A stretch of DNA of 64,000 nucleotides, taken from contig JALLLT010000027.1 in the NCBI GenBank assembly GCA_025266875.1, positions 310,001-374,000 of the forward strand. The letters run 5' to 3'. This document shows positions 35,922-48,267 of the stretch, one piece after another; within the stretch, counting starts at the first letter, position 1; every line of letters begins with the position of its first letter. Source of the DNA: Fennellomyces sp. T-0311. Lineage: Eukaryota > Mucoromycota > Mucoromycetes > Mucorales > Lichtheimiaceae. The notes under the pieces were generated by a model that saw only the letters and a program-made list of their open reading frames with translations, ran no database searches and was not told where the DNA came from. Position numbers and translations under genes: made by a program.

Positions 35922-38046
35922 AGCTATTGCCGTCGAAAAAATTACCTCATAGAATATTAAGCAGAGGAACAGCCCGCGCCCAATATCAATTTCTGATTGT
36001 ACCCGGCAGAGGGCTAGAGCTTGGCTCATGTAGATCGTAGCGGGCGTCACCACTGGATGCATCAGATCCGAAGTAGGGAACACCTTGCCAAGGCATCGTA
36101 AGAGAGTGATATCTTCAACATCGGGAAATGCTGAACCTTGGCGCTGGTTCATCTTTTGGCCCATTGTCGCGTGCATCTCCTTCAGTTTGGCTACGAATAC
36201 ATCTGCTGCAACTGTAGGGAGTTGTTTGGCGATTTCAAAAGTGTGAGCGATGAGAGATTCAAGAGTTTTGTGTGGAAGAGGGGTGACTGTGGAAGCAATG
36301 TATCCAAGGTGATGGACAAGGACACCAAGGAAAGTGCTCAATTTTGCTTTGTTATCGGCACCAAGCTTGGGATGGTAAAGGACACGGATGCGCTTGACAA
36401 CAGTAGGAGCATCGTCAACATCCAGACCGTCGAGGATTTCAAGAAGTTCGTCGTGAGTGCTGGGGCATTCAAATGTGTAGGGTATTTCACGCTTTTCACC
36501 GCTTTGCACTGATTTTGTGGACTTGGGCTTGCTACCCGTCGGTTTCTTGACAATTCCGCCAGTACCGAATTCGTTCATGTCGTCGTCATCGTCGCCGAAC
36601 TCTGGCGCTTCATCCAGATCGCTGTAATCCTCTTCCTCTTCATCGTCGCTTCCTTCTTCATCATCATCATCATCCTCCTCTTCGCTTCCACTGGCGTCTT
36701 CGTCATTGCCGCCAAGGAGTCCAGCCTGGATATCTTCAAGCGTTAAACCGTGGCCTAGCGTACGCGCTTCCTCTTCATGGTCTTCCAAATAATCGTCATC
36801 CAAATCATCACCCTGAGGTACAGTCGCTCCTTTACGTTGTCGCTTGTGGCGGCCACGCTTGTTATCATCATCTTCTGATTCTGAATCCAATCCTTCCATA
36901 CGTCGCTTTCTTGCACGTTCAGCCTTTTCCAGCTTTTCCTTTTCTTCCAAGGCAAGTTCCTCTTCGGTCTTGGTACGATCCGTGGCCATTGCACGTTTGT
37001 CACGGGTAAGTGACTGGACAACAGCATCATAATCGTCGTACTTCTTCTCTTTAGATTCTTCCTCAGGCTCCTTCTCGGCTTCCGCCTTTCCAAAAAGTGC
37101 ACTCTGCGACACCAAAGGTTTGCGCTTCGGTTGGACGTTCAACAATCCTTGGATTTCCTTGAGGTCTTCATCAAGCTCTTCACGCATGTTTTCTTCCTCT
37201 TCCTTGGCGGCCTGTCGCTCCTGCTTATAAAGTTTGCTCTTCATGATGATTTCTTTCATGACTTCCGCCCTTGACTTTGGTCGTTCTTCATCGCCTTCGT
37301 TCTTTTTATCGTCATCGAAACCACCAAAATGCATTTGCGACACCACGTTTCGGTCCAATTGACCACCAGGGCCATCTTCGTCGTCGCTCAACCGTAACCC
37401 GGTATCGTCAAAATCGTCCATTTCTGCAAGCGATTGTCCATAGTGCGTGAGACCCATCTCCTCATCGTCGTCATCCAAGTTGAACATGCTCGCCTTTGCA
37501 TTTTTCTGGATAGCTTTGTGGTAAGTATCATGGTAGATCCCCAACCACTGGATTGCCTACCTGCTTTTCCTTCGTGAAACGTTCGAGCATTCGTTCTTCG
37601 GGCGTCAACTGGGGGTTGTTTTCACCAAAACGCTTATCAACAATACCACCAACGTGGCCCTTGGCTTTCATTTCCATCAATAAGGTTTTCTTGCGCTATG
37701 CTCCAAAATGAGTCCCGAGATCAAGCTGAATCTTATGAAAACTTACGTTTTCTTCACCAATCTGCTTGTTCAATGCTGGTTTACCACCCGTGCCCTTGAC
37801 TTTACGACCAATAACATCAAACTTGGTACGATTTGACTTGATTTCGAACGGGTTGTACTCATCGCGAATGACGCTAAGCTTTTCTGCAGTCGAGTTCTTG
37901 CCAGCTTCTGAGGGCAAACCGCGCTTTCGATTCTTCTTCGATCGACTGGCCTTGGACTGTTGGCCAACGACACCAGCCGCTGAGAGCGATTTCTTGAGTC
38001 GTTTTAGTGCCGATCCACCGGATCCCTGCTTCTTTGTTGCGGGCAT
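35051..38046 (-). CDS. NOP14: NOP14, 90S pre-ribosome / small-subunit processome protein
   Basis: Five exons (38046-37747, 37695-37561, 37505-35946, 35891-35496, 35440-35051) give 926 residues, the usual size. It starts [20 protein letters not shown] and has the conserved NOP14 block [44 protein letters not shown] and LTHYGQSL. Long acidic stretches follow ([20 protein letters not shown] at about residue 470), and the basic C-terminus ends [12 protein letters not shown]. Known role: nucleolar factor for 18S rRNA maturation. Exons 4 and 5 are inside the left arm of the inverted duplication, so a near-identical truncated copy exists on the plus strand at 45,838-46,678. This copy is complete and presumably the functional one. 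Confidence 0.95.
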
Positions 38047-39040
38047 GAGTGTGATCAAGTAGAACGAGTTTTAAAAAAAATAAAGTCCAAAAAAAAGTTG
38101 TCAAAATTTTTCTTTCTGCATGGCGACGGCGATCGAATGTGTGCAACACTGGCAACCATCAGATTCCATGGTGAGTGTGTCTACTTCGCCCTAAAATCTT
38201 ATTCATCCACACATACTATCTCTTGGGTTACTTTTATTTAACGCTCACACGCTGGCTGCGGTATATGTCAGTGGTTATGGACGAGAAATCTGCTAGTTCA
38301 TACTCGCAATAACGTTCTTAAGTCGGTATGGACCGTCGTCTCTTATTAATAGTTAGATTAAAAAGCTCCGGTGCTTCTGATAATATTGGCACTGGCTACA
38401 GTAAATTTTGGCTTCACATGCCAAATGTTATGTTGACAAAAGCCTACAGGACGGGCATAATAATGATTTCCCATACAAATCCTCTCATATTCAGCTTTTC
38501 TTCATACATCGGATCTGTACGTAAGACACGTTTATGAAAATACAGAGCTAGTTGCCCTTCCTATATGCATAAAAAATGTTTGTGTCGAAATTTGCGACAA
38601 GTTCGCCCAACATCCTCAAGTGCAATATTTGAGAAACTATCAAGTGACTGCAGGGCTAAGGAATATCTAATAATATCACCTAAAACCATCATCAAATACG
38701 TGAAAAGTACAGCCTCAGTAACAGCAATAGTATAACACAACAATCCCCAAGGTCAATAGCTTTCAATACCGTGGAATCCCGTTTACCTATCAGGGTATCG
38801 ACTCTACTATGCTCACCAACCAGTGTATTATCAAGGAAGCTAGAAGCATAGCACTACTACGTCAACTTGGAATCCATCAATATAGGATTGGAATTTCGCC
38901 AGCTTTGCGACGATGACGAATCGACGCCAAAAGAAGCCCTACAAGGCCGGGCAACCGTGTCCACGGGTAACCACACTTAATGTGATGCCTCATCACTCAA
39001 GCTCCTTTTTCTTCCCTTTATCTTGTATCAACCTTTTATT
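38047..39040. other. interval without a supported gene
   Basis: NOP14 promoter side followed by AT-rich sequence. A short plus frame starting at 38,913 runs into the dispersed repeat and is not considered real. Confidence 0.5.
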
Positions 39041-39195
39041 TGTGCAAGCCTGTCTTTTTCCCAGTAAGGTTTTTTCAGATATGGTACCAGCTCTTGTTGT
39101 CTTTCTAAACATATGTACCGCAAGGAAGCAATGATATCCCTATAGGGGCAGGTCTACTAGTCTTCCACAAATAGATACAATACTTTTCAATTATA
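39041..39195 (+). repeat. dispersed retroposon 3' tail, copy 1
   Basis: Shares with the half-LINE tail the order: GCCTGTCTTTT, a run of T then CAGA, TACCGCAAGGAAG, CCTATAGGGGCAGGTC, AGTCTTCCA and a final ACTTTTCAA. No poly-A. I could not find a target-site duplication for this copy. Confidence 0.75.
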
Positions 39196-39223
39196 ATCGA
39201 AAAATGCAATTCATCAGCATGTA

Positions 39224-39366
39224 CAGTGGTCTCCTACTTTTTCCTCAGCGGATGGAACACCTAAATTCGAGGAAATAGCGTGGTAAAGTAGATATTAGAA
39301 TCGAGGGAATGGTATCCTTCTACCGAGGGAAAACGGGAAGGTGAGGGAAAAAACAGCGGCCTACTG
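39224..39366. mobile_element. 143 bp MITE with TA target duplication
   Basis: Starts CAGTGGTCTCCTACTTTTTC and ends with the imperfect inverse of that (reverse complement CAGTAGGCCGCTGTTTTTTC). TA stands immediately on both sides (39222-39223 and 39367-39368). It contains a GCGGATGGAACACC block shared with the 964 bp element at 44,494. Tc1/mariner-pogo type by end sequence and TA duplication. Non-coding. Confidence 0.75.
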
Positions 39367-39540
39367 TATACATAAATCGTTTCACTCATCATATAGTGGC
39401 ATATATCACTGACGGTACCTTTCAATAATAAATTTATAACACGCGTCAGTACATAAGTCCGTCAATTACTTTAGAGAAAGTTATCAAAAGTGTTTATGAA
39501 CAATTAAACTGTCAAAGTAATACTGGATTCGTGTTACTAG

Positions 39541-40711
39541 CTAGAAATCGGCGACCTTGACCATTTGCTTTCCAACACTCTTTCCATTCAACATATCCAA
39601 CAATGCTTGCGGTGTCTGGTCAATTCCTTCGGCAATCGTTTCAGCATAAGTGATAGTTCTGTCACGAAGCCATTGGGTTATTTTTTCCAATGCTTCATCT
39701 TCCTTATCCAAGAAATGAGCGACACTAAATCCTCGTATGGTGATCCACTTCGCCAAAATTTGGTAGGTATTGTAAATTGGGCTATCCTTAGGACCTTTGT
39801 TAGCATGTGAAATCATGCCACATACAGGGATTCTATCAAGTAAAAAATATCAATATGTTCAGTTTATAACATTTGTCACTTCCTTTTTTACCTGGCAAAA
39901 ACATTGACATGCTTGAGGACAGTGTCAAGAATAGGTCCACCCACTTGCTCAAAGTAAATATCGATACCGTTCGGGCACAGCTCAGTCAGTTTGTAATCAA
40001 TATCGTCCGTCTTGTAGTTGATACCGCCATCCAACCCAAGTTGTTCGGTCAGGAATTTGACCTTGTCATCCGATCCAGTGGAACCGACCACACGCAAGCC
40101 AAGGTTTTTGCCAATTTGAGCGACGAGCTGTCCGACAGCTCCAGCAGCAGTAGATACGAACAACGTCTCACCCTTCTTCGGCTTACCGATTTCAAGTAAC
40201 CTACATGATGATTGCACATCAATACATGCTCTTATTTTTACGAATTACCACGAAGCATTGTAGATAGTTACCCAGCATAGGCAGTGAGACCGCAAAGACC
40301 TAATGCTCCCATATAATTTGACAAGGGCAATCCAGAAGATTGGGCATCCTTTCTGACACGATAAGCGACTGCTTGATCAGGCTTTACCAAGGTATATTCT
40401 TCAAAGACACCTTGTGCCATCAAGTTGTAGACAATATCATCTTGCTTGAAATTCGGATTGTTGGAGCGGAGCACGACGCCAAGTGTATTGCCAAATAGCG
40501 GAGCACCGGTCTCGTAGAGCTTTCCTTCATTGATCATGTAGTACAAGTATGGATCGACCGACAAATAAAGAACCTTGACGAGGAACTCGCCTTCCGCTAA
40601 TGTCACAGTAAGGTCGATTGTTGATGGAATAACCTTGATATGTTCACCAGGAACAATTGCACCAACAGGTTTCTTGGTATAAATGACTTGTGAATTCTTA
40701 ACTTGCACCAT
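39541..40711 (-). CDS. zinc-independent MDR oxidoreductase (PTGR/alkenal reductase type)
   Basis: Three exons (40711-40272, 40200-39892, 39832-39541) give 346 residues, the expected length. N-terminal domain: LVKVLYLSVDPYLYYMI and the substrate-side loop. NADPH-binding fold: FVSTAAGAVGQLVAQIGK, then LRVVGSTGSDDKV. Later GIDIYFEQVGG and the C-terminal GKSVGKQMVKVADF. No catalytic zinc cysteines, as in leukotriene-B4 dehydrogenase and 2-alkenal reductases, which saturate alpha,beta-unsaturated carbonyls using NADPH. A cytosolic detoxification role is plausible. A decayed copy in the same orientation lies at 30,500-31,632. The substrate is unknown. Confidence 0.9.
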
Positions 40712-41334
40712 GATGATTCTGTATATATCGAAAAACCATGGCTTCCCTTTTATATGATTGTGATCTCGGTAAAAATGAACAGCCGCATCGAGCTATACCC
40801 TTTTTAGATTTTGCTGTCGATGCTAACGGTGAAGACGCCGAGATACACGAATCGCGTTGAATTCGATTATACGGTATATTACTAATTATCTGGTTACGCG
40901 TCCATACTTTTTCTGTTTTGACTATTTTTAAAACGGTGAGGTGCCGAGATTAATTTTGTAGATACTGTAGATGAGTAACCGAACGATGTTACCTTTATTA
41001 GTACACAGTGGAGCCAAATACTGCAAGCCTGATCCAACAAAGGCCGTTTGACCGCTAATGTTTAAACCAGCATACATACCTATATAAAGTCCGGTCGTAA
41101 AATACAATACAATCTATTGTATATGTGTAATTGCTTACGTACACATAACTCCACTGGTACGTACGTACAAGCTTTTTCATGCATGCAATAATCACGTTTT
41201 AATGTCAGATGTTCTTCTTTATTCTAATTAATTCAACACTGATACAATGTACGTAGGTAAAAAGATTTGCAAGTTTGAGCGTTTATAAAGATATAATTAA
41301 CTAAAAAAACAGCAGAATTGATAAAAACATCAAG
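40712..41334. other. intergenic interval
   Basis: Promoter side of the MDR gene and 3' side of GUP1. No gene seen; sequence is AT-rich towards the GUP1 end. Confidence 0.5.
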
Positions 41335-43534
41335 CTACATTTTCCACTTTGGATCGCCGCGTCGCTTTTCGCTCTCGCGTATCTCAAACATGATTTGTAC
41401 TGCAATGAATAAACAGATGGTTACGGTGACCAAAAATAGAAGACCTATACCATGATGTTAGCGGATCCAATGAACAGCCTGTCTCACTGTTACATTACCG
41501 TTCACAGTGCCAAAAATATGATTGAGCATGTCAACCATGCCATCCACGCCAACACAGAAGCCGACCAGATTGGCAATCATCATCATTAAAATGTTTGCCA
41601 CCGCACCCAGACCGCATACAAATCGATAGTAGGGCTTGTCACCAAACTTTCCACGAGTTTTTTTCGTTAGCAAAAATATTTCAGCATTTAAAATCAAAGT
41701 TGGTTTACCTTCTTGTAGGAGAAAAGACGCGAAGCGATCAGTTCAGGCATTAAAAATAAGCAGATCAGCCATCCCCAAGCCAAAAGTTTGAGTTCTATAT
41801 CGTGCCACAAAGCAACAAATGTGAATACAACCCACATGTTGTATGCCATGTACTTTGATCCGCCCAGCGGAATAAAAATGTACCTGAATCGAGTAGTAAG
41901 TAACATGTTTGATTACTTAAAAAAAAAGCAATACTCACCGAACCGTCCAGCGATTAAAAGTACGGTGCCAGCTCTTCCAAAACCGTTGAGCTGAAAAGTT
42001 ATTGCTCATACATCGGACCATGTTCTCTTCAGTAAAGATGCCGTCAGCCAATCCCCACAATCGGAAGAAGCGCCAAGGAATTAAAAGCTTCATCCAGATA
42101 ATGACCAGGTTAAAGTATCCAATCATGCTCAACTCGAGTGGGGTATCGCCATCCCATGCCTTGGTTTTGCTGATGGCAACCACATATAGGTAGTGTAACG
42201 TCCATTCCATGACCAGAATGACAGCTGCCAAACGAATTGCGTATGTAATGACGAAGCGTCGTGTAACTTTGTGAGAGGGGTATCGGATCTGGGATTTGTT
42301 CACATTAGCATATGCCAGTACTGCTCTGTCACTTGACAAGTTACCTGGGAAATGAAATCATTAAACGTAATTATGGGCCCACAGAGATAGAGTGGAGGGT
42401 ACAGCACGTACGCCAGAAAGTTGACATAATTGTAATCCGATGCGAAGCACGGGACAGTAATCCGGTCTTTATCGGTCAATGGGCCACCCAGTCGATCATC
42501 CTTCTTTATACCAGCTTGATGAGCGAGATCCATGCCATCAAACAATGTGCTTATCCATACCTCATACTGATCTCTTGGCTTTTTGACCTGCCAGTAGTAA
42601 TCCATATTGAACGAAATAAGACGAAGCATGACAAAATTGAAAAGTATATGCCATCGCGGTTGGACGCCCTTGTACTCGTCCTATTATCCCGTTGAGCCAA
42701 CTTCCTCGCCCATAAAAACCCATTATTATACGTTACCATCCATGCGAATCGAGGACCTAGTAAAGCACCAAATGTATAGCCATTGTACCATTCATTCAGG
42801 AATAAGATAGCCAAGTTGAACACCCATGATCCAATTGGGTTCCAGATCGTACCACCGGCGGTTCGCCCGATCCAATAACTGGTCGAGATAATGGCCAGTA
42901 TCTTGATCATGCTGGTTCCATGGAACGTCGTGATGACGACGATCGCTGCGACGAAGAAAAAGTAAATGCGATGGAGCGGTTGGTGGGGCTGCTTAACAGG
43001 TAATTGTGGAGTGGCGTACGCGCGAAACAGATGGCTCAGGCACAAGTAGGCGAGAACGACTGCGAACAGCCGGGGTATATTGTCTCGAAAAGTGGCGTAC
43101 TGGGCATCGCTATTATCCTGCAGCGTGATTGTCAGCCGATGTTCTCTCTCTCTTTCTCTCTCCTCGTGATAATATCTACTTGCCACTTTGCGATTTAGAA
43201 TCCAGCCCTTGGACAACAGGTGTTCGTATTCGGTATAATGCGGGTTATCCTCTGTCAACTCCGTTAATCCCACACTTTATTTGACAACCATAAACCTTAC
43301 CTGTGCTGAGGCGGTAGGTGACATAAAACATGTATGGCACGACGAAACAGAAACACACGTAGTAAAAGTAAAATTCTGCCGCCATATGCCGATTAGTCAT
43401 TGCAGTAATAATGGTGAGACAAAAAAGTTACCTCGTGTGTGCCATCGTGATGGAGATGAAGGAAGGGGAGCGGGCGACTTTTCGTGTGTGGTACTTTCGA
43501 CCTGAGGTAATGAACGTGAATTGTCCATTGTCAT
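41335..43534 (-). CDS. GUP1: GUP1 membrane-bound O-acyltransferase
   Basis: The start was extended upstream of the first long frame. Exon 1 (43534-43432, [15 protein letters not shown] to SRWHTR) splices to exon 2 (43375-43301, [19 protein letters not shown]), then exon 3 (from 43251, [17 protein letters not shown]). Later exons carry [14 protein letters not shown] and [13 protein letters not shown], the MBOAT core [11 protein letters not shown] and the active-site His in [14 protein letters not shown]. The C-terminus ends RRGDPKWKM. About ten membrane helices are visible. Known role in yeast: ER O-acyltransferase that remodels GPI-anchor lipids, with effects on glycerol transport, membrane order and wall. 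Some internal splice sites were not fixed to the base. Confidence 0.92.
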
Positions 43535-44493
43535 GGTGCCGGATTGGGGACAATGAAATAAGTTATGGGGTTACGGTGAGTTTTGGCGTCGCAGAGTGGG
43601 TGTTAATGAGGAGAAAAAGTGTAATTAATGCCTTGGTGACTGTCTCATGAGAACGTTAAAATGGATGGATTTATGATACGACTCCATATTTATAGATTTC
43701 GCTACTTCTAATAATACGATAAAACAACCGACGCTACACCAGAGGTGTGATATATCTGGAGTCAAACCGGTGTAGTGTGCCTTGGCAGCTATGACGAAAA
43801 GAAGTGTACATCGTATCTCGAATCCGAGAAAAACGACCAAAACTATTATATTTTGTTCAATTAGCAGCTACACTTCAAGCTGTCATCTATGCATCATGCT
43901 GTCATACTGATTTCGTGTTCCTCATAGTCTTGGCTACAAAGCACACTAGCACAGCCAAAATAGGTTATCCTGGACTTTTACTACGGACATCCCGATCCCC
44001 AAAACAGGATACTTTGGTTTTCACACTTTAGTTGTGCTGATCAACACTATCTAAGATTGGCAATAAGGCTTATAACAAGCTTACAAAAAAATCATCAAAA
44101 CAGCCTTCACCCAACTTTGTGCTTTGCTATCATTCCTCCAGACTGTACCATTTTTAAAAATATGCATTCACTTTGCAAAATATTAGAAATTCTTTGGTTT
44201 GTGAGAGCATTATCGCTAAATAACGTGCTTATGCTGCATTCATAAAGTGTCTTTGGAAGTACGTTTAGCGGGAAAAACCACCGCGCAAGAAATCTGCCAC
44301 TGAAATGGCACTTTGCTTCTTATTTGAGTTTTCAGTATAATGCATGATACAGAAGCGCGTATCAACTATTTGCATGTAGTTGAATTCGCTTAATCCCTTG
44401 TGTGATGCCATACTGAGGAGGGTGGCTGGACGAACGACTTTTATATAGATTTTATTGCGCTGCGATATGGAGTAGACGAGACCCAAAGCAATA
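43535..44493. other. intergenic interval
   Basis: GUP1 upstream region, then AT-rich sequence with only short frames. No gene supported. Confidence 0.5.
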
Positions 44494-45457
44494 CAGTGAA
44501 CCCCCGCTTTTTCCTCCCCCGATTTTTCCTCTCCCTCGGTTTTTTCCCTGGTTTAGCTATGCCATCCGCTCGACCTTAGTGTTAATTTTCCCATCCTCGA
44601 AATTTTCCTGTTTGTCCCCAGCTTACTCTGAGGAAAAAAAATGGGGGATGAATAAAACTATGTCTAAATGATCATAAATATGCTTTGAAAGCGCGTATAT
44701 TCCTTTATTTTCCAATAAAAAATGGTGTATTGTACGACTGTGTGGTATGAGCGCACCTGAATAGATCATCATGAATGCTACGCAAGGCATCTGCTGTTGG
44801 GGCTTGTCCTGGATGATCGATAATTTCAATCACCGTTTCGATTAGGCTTTGTTATTTCACGTAAACTCTGTGGGGAGATTGATTCTTCAATCCTAACGGT
44901 GTACCTCAAAATATGGTATCAGCCGCCATTATGACAGCATCAGTAATCTTTCATAGCACTTACTGGCACATATATCGCGCCTCGATCCAAATGATCATTC
45001 GGGAGCAACTATGTTGTGAATTAGTTTAGCAGGGACAATGTCAACCGTATTCTGTAACTTATTATTACTTGTCTTTCACCCGTATTAAACGATACCTAAA
45101 ACGAACAATGGCAACTCTACGTGACATATTAAGCAGGGACCAAAAAAGGCACAGTAACAAATCACCATTGCTTGTGATATGCTGTTGTGCTTTATATAGT
45201 GTAATACTTATAATACAACATCATTCTTTCCGGCCCAAAAAAACGTACAGTACCTTATCAATATAGATACCCATCCATCTATCGCTATAGCAACAGACAT
45301 GTAAACCAATATACACATATGAAGAAGTGAACGATGCTTAGACGATTACTGATACCCAGCGCATACCACTTTGTGTAACCCCCGTTATTTCCTCACCCCC
45401 GCTTTTTCCGCACTTTTGGGTGTTCCATCCGCGTAGGAAAAAAGCGGAGGTTCACTG
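44494..45457. mobile_element. 964 bp TA-flanked inverted-terminal-repeat element
   Basis: Left end CAGTGAACCCCCGCTTTTTC; right end, read in reverse complement, CAGTGAACCTCCGCTTTTTT. TA stands on each side (44492-44493 and 45458-45459). The right end also carries the GCGGATGGAACACC block seen in the 143 bp MITE. Interior frames (about 44,623-44,829 minus and 45,069-45,266 plus) are short; I cannot recognise a transposase, so it is either a large non-autonomous element or a decayed pogo/Tc1-like transposon. Two nested elements cannot be excluded. Confidence 0.6.
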
Positions 45458-45837
45458 TAAGCTTATGACACTAATGTGGCCGCTTTCAAGGCTTTACAGA
45501 CTTCTTTGGTGTATTTTGTGCGTGGTCATGTATTTCACATACGTACTCGGTGAATACAGTTTGTAATATGTATCTATAGAGCGATACCAAAACAAGAAGC
45601 AGAAGCATCATATTCCGACATGGTTATCCCGACCACTGTGTGTCTCAGTCCATTTTATGATCGCTCTTGACCTTTGCGAGCATTTTTTACGGCAAGACAG
45701 TCGATGATACTGGCAATACAGAAGGTGCTTTTTTAATAGCTTTTTATCAAGTCGCATGTTTAACTGGATATGAATTTGTTCTCTCAACAAAACATACCAC
45801 AACATCGAGGAGATAGAGGTACTGAAGCTATTTCCAG

Positions 45838-46678
45838 TACCAAACGGTTGCCAAGCGCTATGTTCCTAAAGTGATGAACTTTTTGCAACGGTCACTAATT
45901 CTGCTTTCACCGAAAGACATGTTTGGCGGCAATAGTGATGTGCCTGGCACCTTCCCATTGGGTACCAGTGACGGCACTTCGCTCCACATCAGCGACCCTG
46001 CAGTGGAAGATGTCGACGAAATCCCGTCTGTATCATTGGAGCAGCTTGGAATTGAAAGTGTGGACGATGAGGAGACAAACACTTTGCGGCTATCGTTATT
46101 ACGAGGTGTATTACGGTTGTTGACCAAGTGTCTGCAACTATACGCATCCACACCTGCATTAGTCGAAATATTCGAGCCGTTACACAGCATAATTACTCAA
46201 ATGGCATCTGGATCATGGCACAAGGACATTGAGGTAATGTAACAATCAGGGGGCTCGTTGATTTGCAAAGATTCTAATTTTTACATAGTCATCGTTAAAC
46301 ACACTGGAAGACCGTTTGAAGAGACAAATGAAGTTCTGCAAGGATAAGCGCATCAAGACACCATTACAAATGCAGTCACACAGACCCATACCCATCGCAC
46401 AGCATCTACCCAAGTTTGAGAAGGGCTACTCACTTGACAAGCACTATGATCCCGACCGCGAACGATCCGAATACAACAAGCTTCAGGCACAAATCAAGAA
46501 GGAGAAGAAGGGTGCCATGCGGGAGCTTCGCAAGGATAACATGTTTATGGCTCGTGAGAAGGTCAAGGAGCGTAAGCAGAAGGATGCCGAATACGATAAG
46601 ATGATCAAGGGCGTCATGAACATACTTGAGGGCGATCAAGCCGAAAAGAAGCGACTCGAGCGCGAAAAGAGAAGATAA
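45838..46678 (+). pseudogene. 5'-truncated NOP14 copy (exons 4-5 only)
   Basis: Begins at the retained splice acceptor (ttccag then TACCAAACGG) and carries exons 4 and 5 of NOP14 with the intron between them. No stop or frameshift is present to the TAA at 46,676-46,678. The exon-5 frame from [11 protein letters not shown] to the end (120 residues) is identical to the parent. In a 123-residue frame of exon 4 only two residues differ (Ala to Pro and Tyr to Cys). It lacks the N-terminal roughly 665 residues and any promoter of its own, so it should not make NOP14. Confidence 0.85.
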
Positions 46679-46813
46679 TAAATTCATGTATCATTGTATT
46701 CTATAGCAAACTTTAATCCTTGCGGGCTTCAGTCATAATACCTGCCTGTATGGTATACAGCGTATAATACTAGAGACAATTCATTGTGTCAAGCCTAAAA
46801 TTCGTTCGCAGTA

Positions 46814-46985
46814 CAGTGGCCGCTTTATATAACGAGACGATGGTACAGCCCAAACTTTATCGTTATATCAAAATATCGTTATATAAAATGGGATTTGGCA
46901 GTGATTACCGTATTGGTGCATCGAGAATTGTATCGTTATAGCGAATTATCGTTATATAAAATATCATTATATAAAGCGACCACTG
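46814..46985. mobile_element. 172 bp MITE with TA target duplication
   Basis: Terminal inverted repeats start CAGTGGYCGCTTTATATAA at both ends, flanked by TA (46812-46813 and 46986-46987). The left arm of the inverted duplication has the uninterrupted site near 34,918 (gcagtacacgtaatcc), proving insertion after duplication. The interior repeats TTATATAA and ATCGTTATA motifs and has no coding capacity. The ends resemble pogo/Tc1-type elements. Confidence 0.9.
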
Positions 46986-48009
46986 TACAGGTAATGCGGC
47001 ATGCTTCCTTAAACGTGCATATGGCAGAAACCACTTTTGAATCTTTTTTGTGTGTTTTTGGTGACGTATACACAGAATGACGATGAACTACAAGCTATAG
47101 AGGTTGTTGGGGAGAGAGGATCGGGTATGATGCGAGGATACTGTATTTGTTGCCAGTGAGTGAGGGGACTAGCTGTGATACCTGTATTTTAGACACTTGC
47201 ACAGAACCAAGATTCCATGATAGACCTAGATTCTCAAGAGTCGAGGCATTGAAATCTGCTAGTCCACGCACACGTTTCTGACTGGAAAACAAAGTCATAT
47301 GCGGCTGCAAAGAAAGTTAGTGAGTCATAGATTCGTAGTTATATTTACTGAATAGTATGTTGTGCATACCGGTGATATTTTTCTCAATTTATAACCGTAC
47401 TTGCTCGATAGTAGTTGGCGGATGGTATCTAAAAACAAATGAGCGCTTATCGTTTGATGATACCCTTTGGTTATACTTACACACGATGGTATAGATTGGG
47501 TCGTAGTCGGTTGTCGGTCTGACGGAAATATCTGGAGCAGCAAGTTAGAACAATATACGAATCGCACAACTGCATAGACTTACAGCGCGGCTCACAACTT
47601 CCAAGTCGGCTGAGGTGGCCAATCATCGGCTCCACCCTCAAAGCCTCGTTCAGTTGCTCAGCAATTTCCCTGACATTTTCAATCAAAACCTCCCATTGGT
47701 TCCGTGCTTCCAACCGCACACATGCAGCCGAGATATGCAACGCGTCATCTTTCACGAACATGTCCCTTGATAGATGGCCTTGAAGACCGTCGCGTAATGC
47801 AGCCACAGCAGGCAACATGTTCGGGCCCTCGAGATGCAAGATGACCCATACAACTCTTGGTTTTCTGTCTCCATCGGCAATCTAAATAGGTACAGTCAGA
47901 GGAGTATTGAGAAGTTGGTGTCTGGACTTACAAATGCGTTGCAAGCCTGTAGTGCGAGGTAGGCCTGCCTAAGGCTACCTTCAAATCGAACGCCAAGTGC
48001 GTCTGGTTT

Positions 48010-48022
48010 GGGACACCACATA
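48010..48022. repeat. target-site duplication, 13 bp
   Basis: GGGACACCACATA directly abuts the 3' end of the retroposon and is repeated at 49,665-49,677. The left arm has it once (33,881-33,893, reverse complement). Confidence 0.95.
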
Positions 48023-48267
48023 GTGAAAAGTTTTGATTTATTTTTGGAAGTTTTATAGACCTGCTCCTATAGGTATATGGTCTCTTCCTTGCGGTATAAT
48101 TGGTTGACGATACAATGAGAAAGAGTTCAGAAATCTTTGCCTGAAAAAAACTGTGTAGGCGAAAAAAGGCAGGTCGGAGCGGTTGATGTTGTTGTTGTTC
48201 CAGAATATAATGGTACTGAACAGAGCGATTTTGGTTCCGCTTAGCATTATTCATGCAATTCTGAGAC

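Noticed and set aside
36138..36512. Long plus-strand frame of 124 residues
   Set aside because: Shadow of NOP14 exon 3 on the opposite strand.
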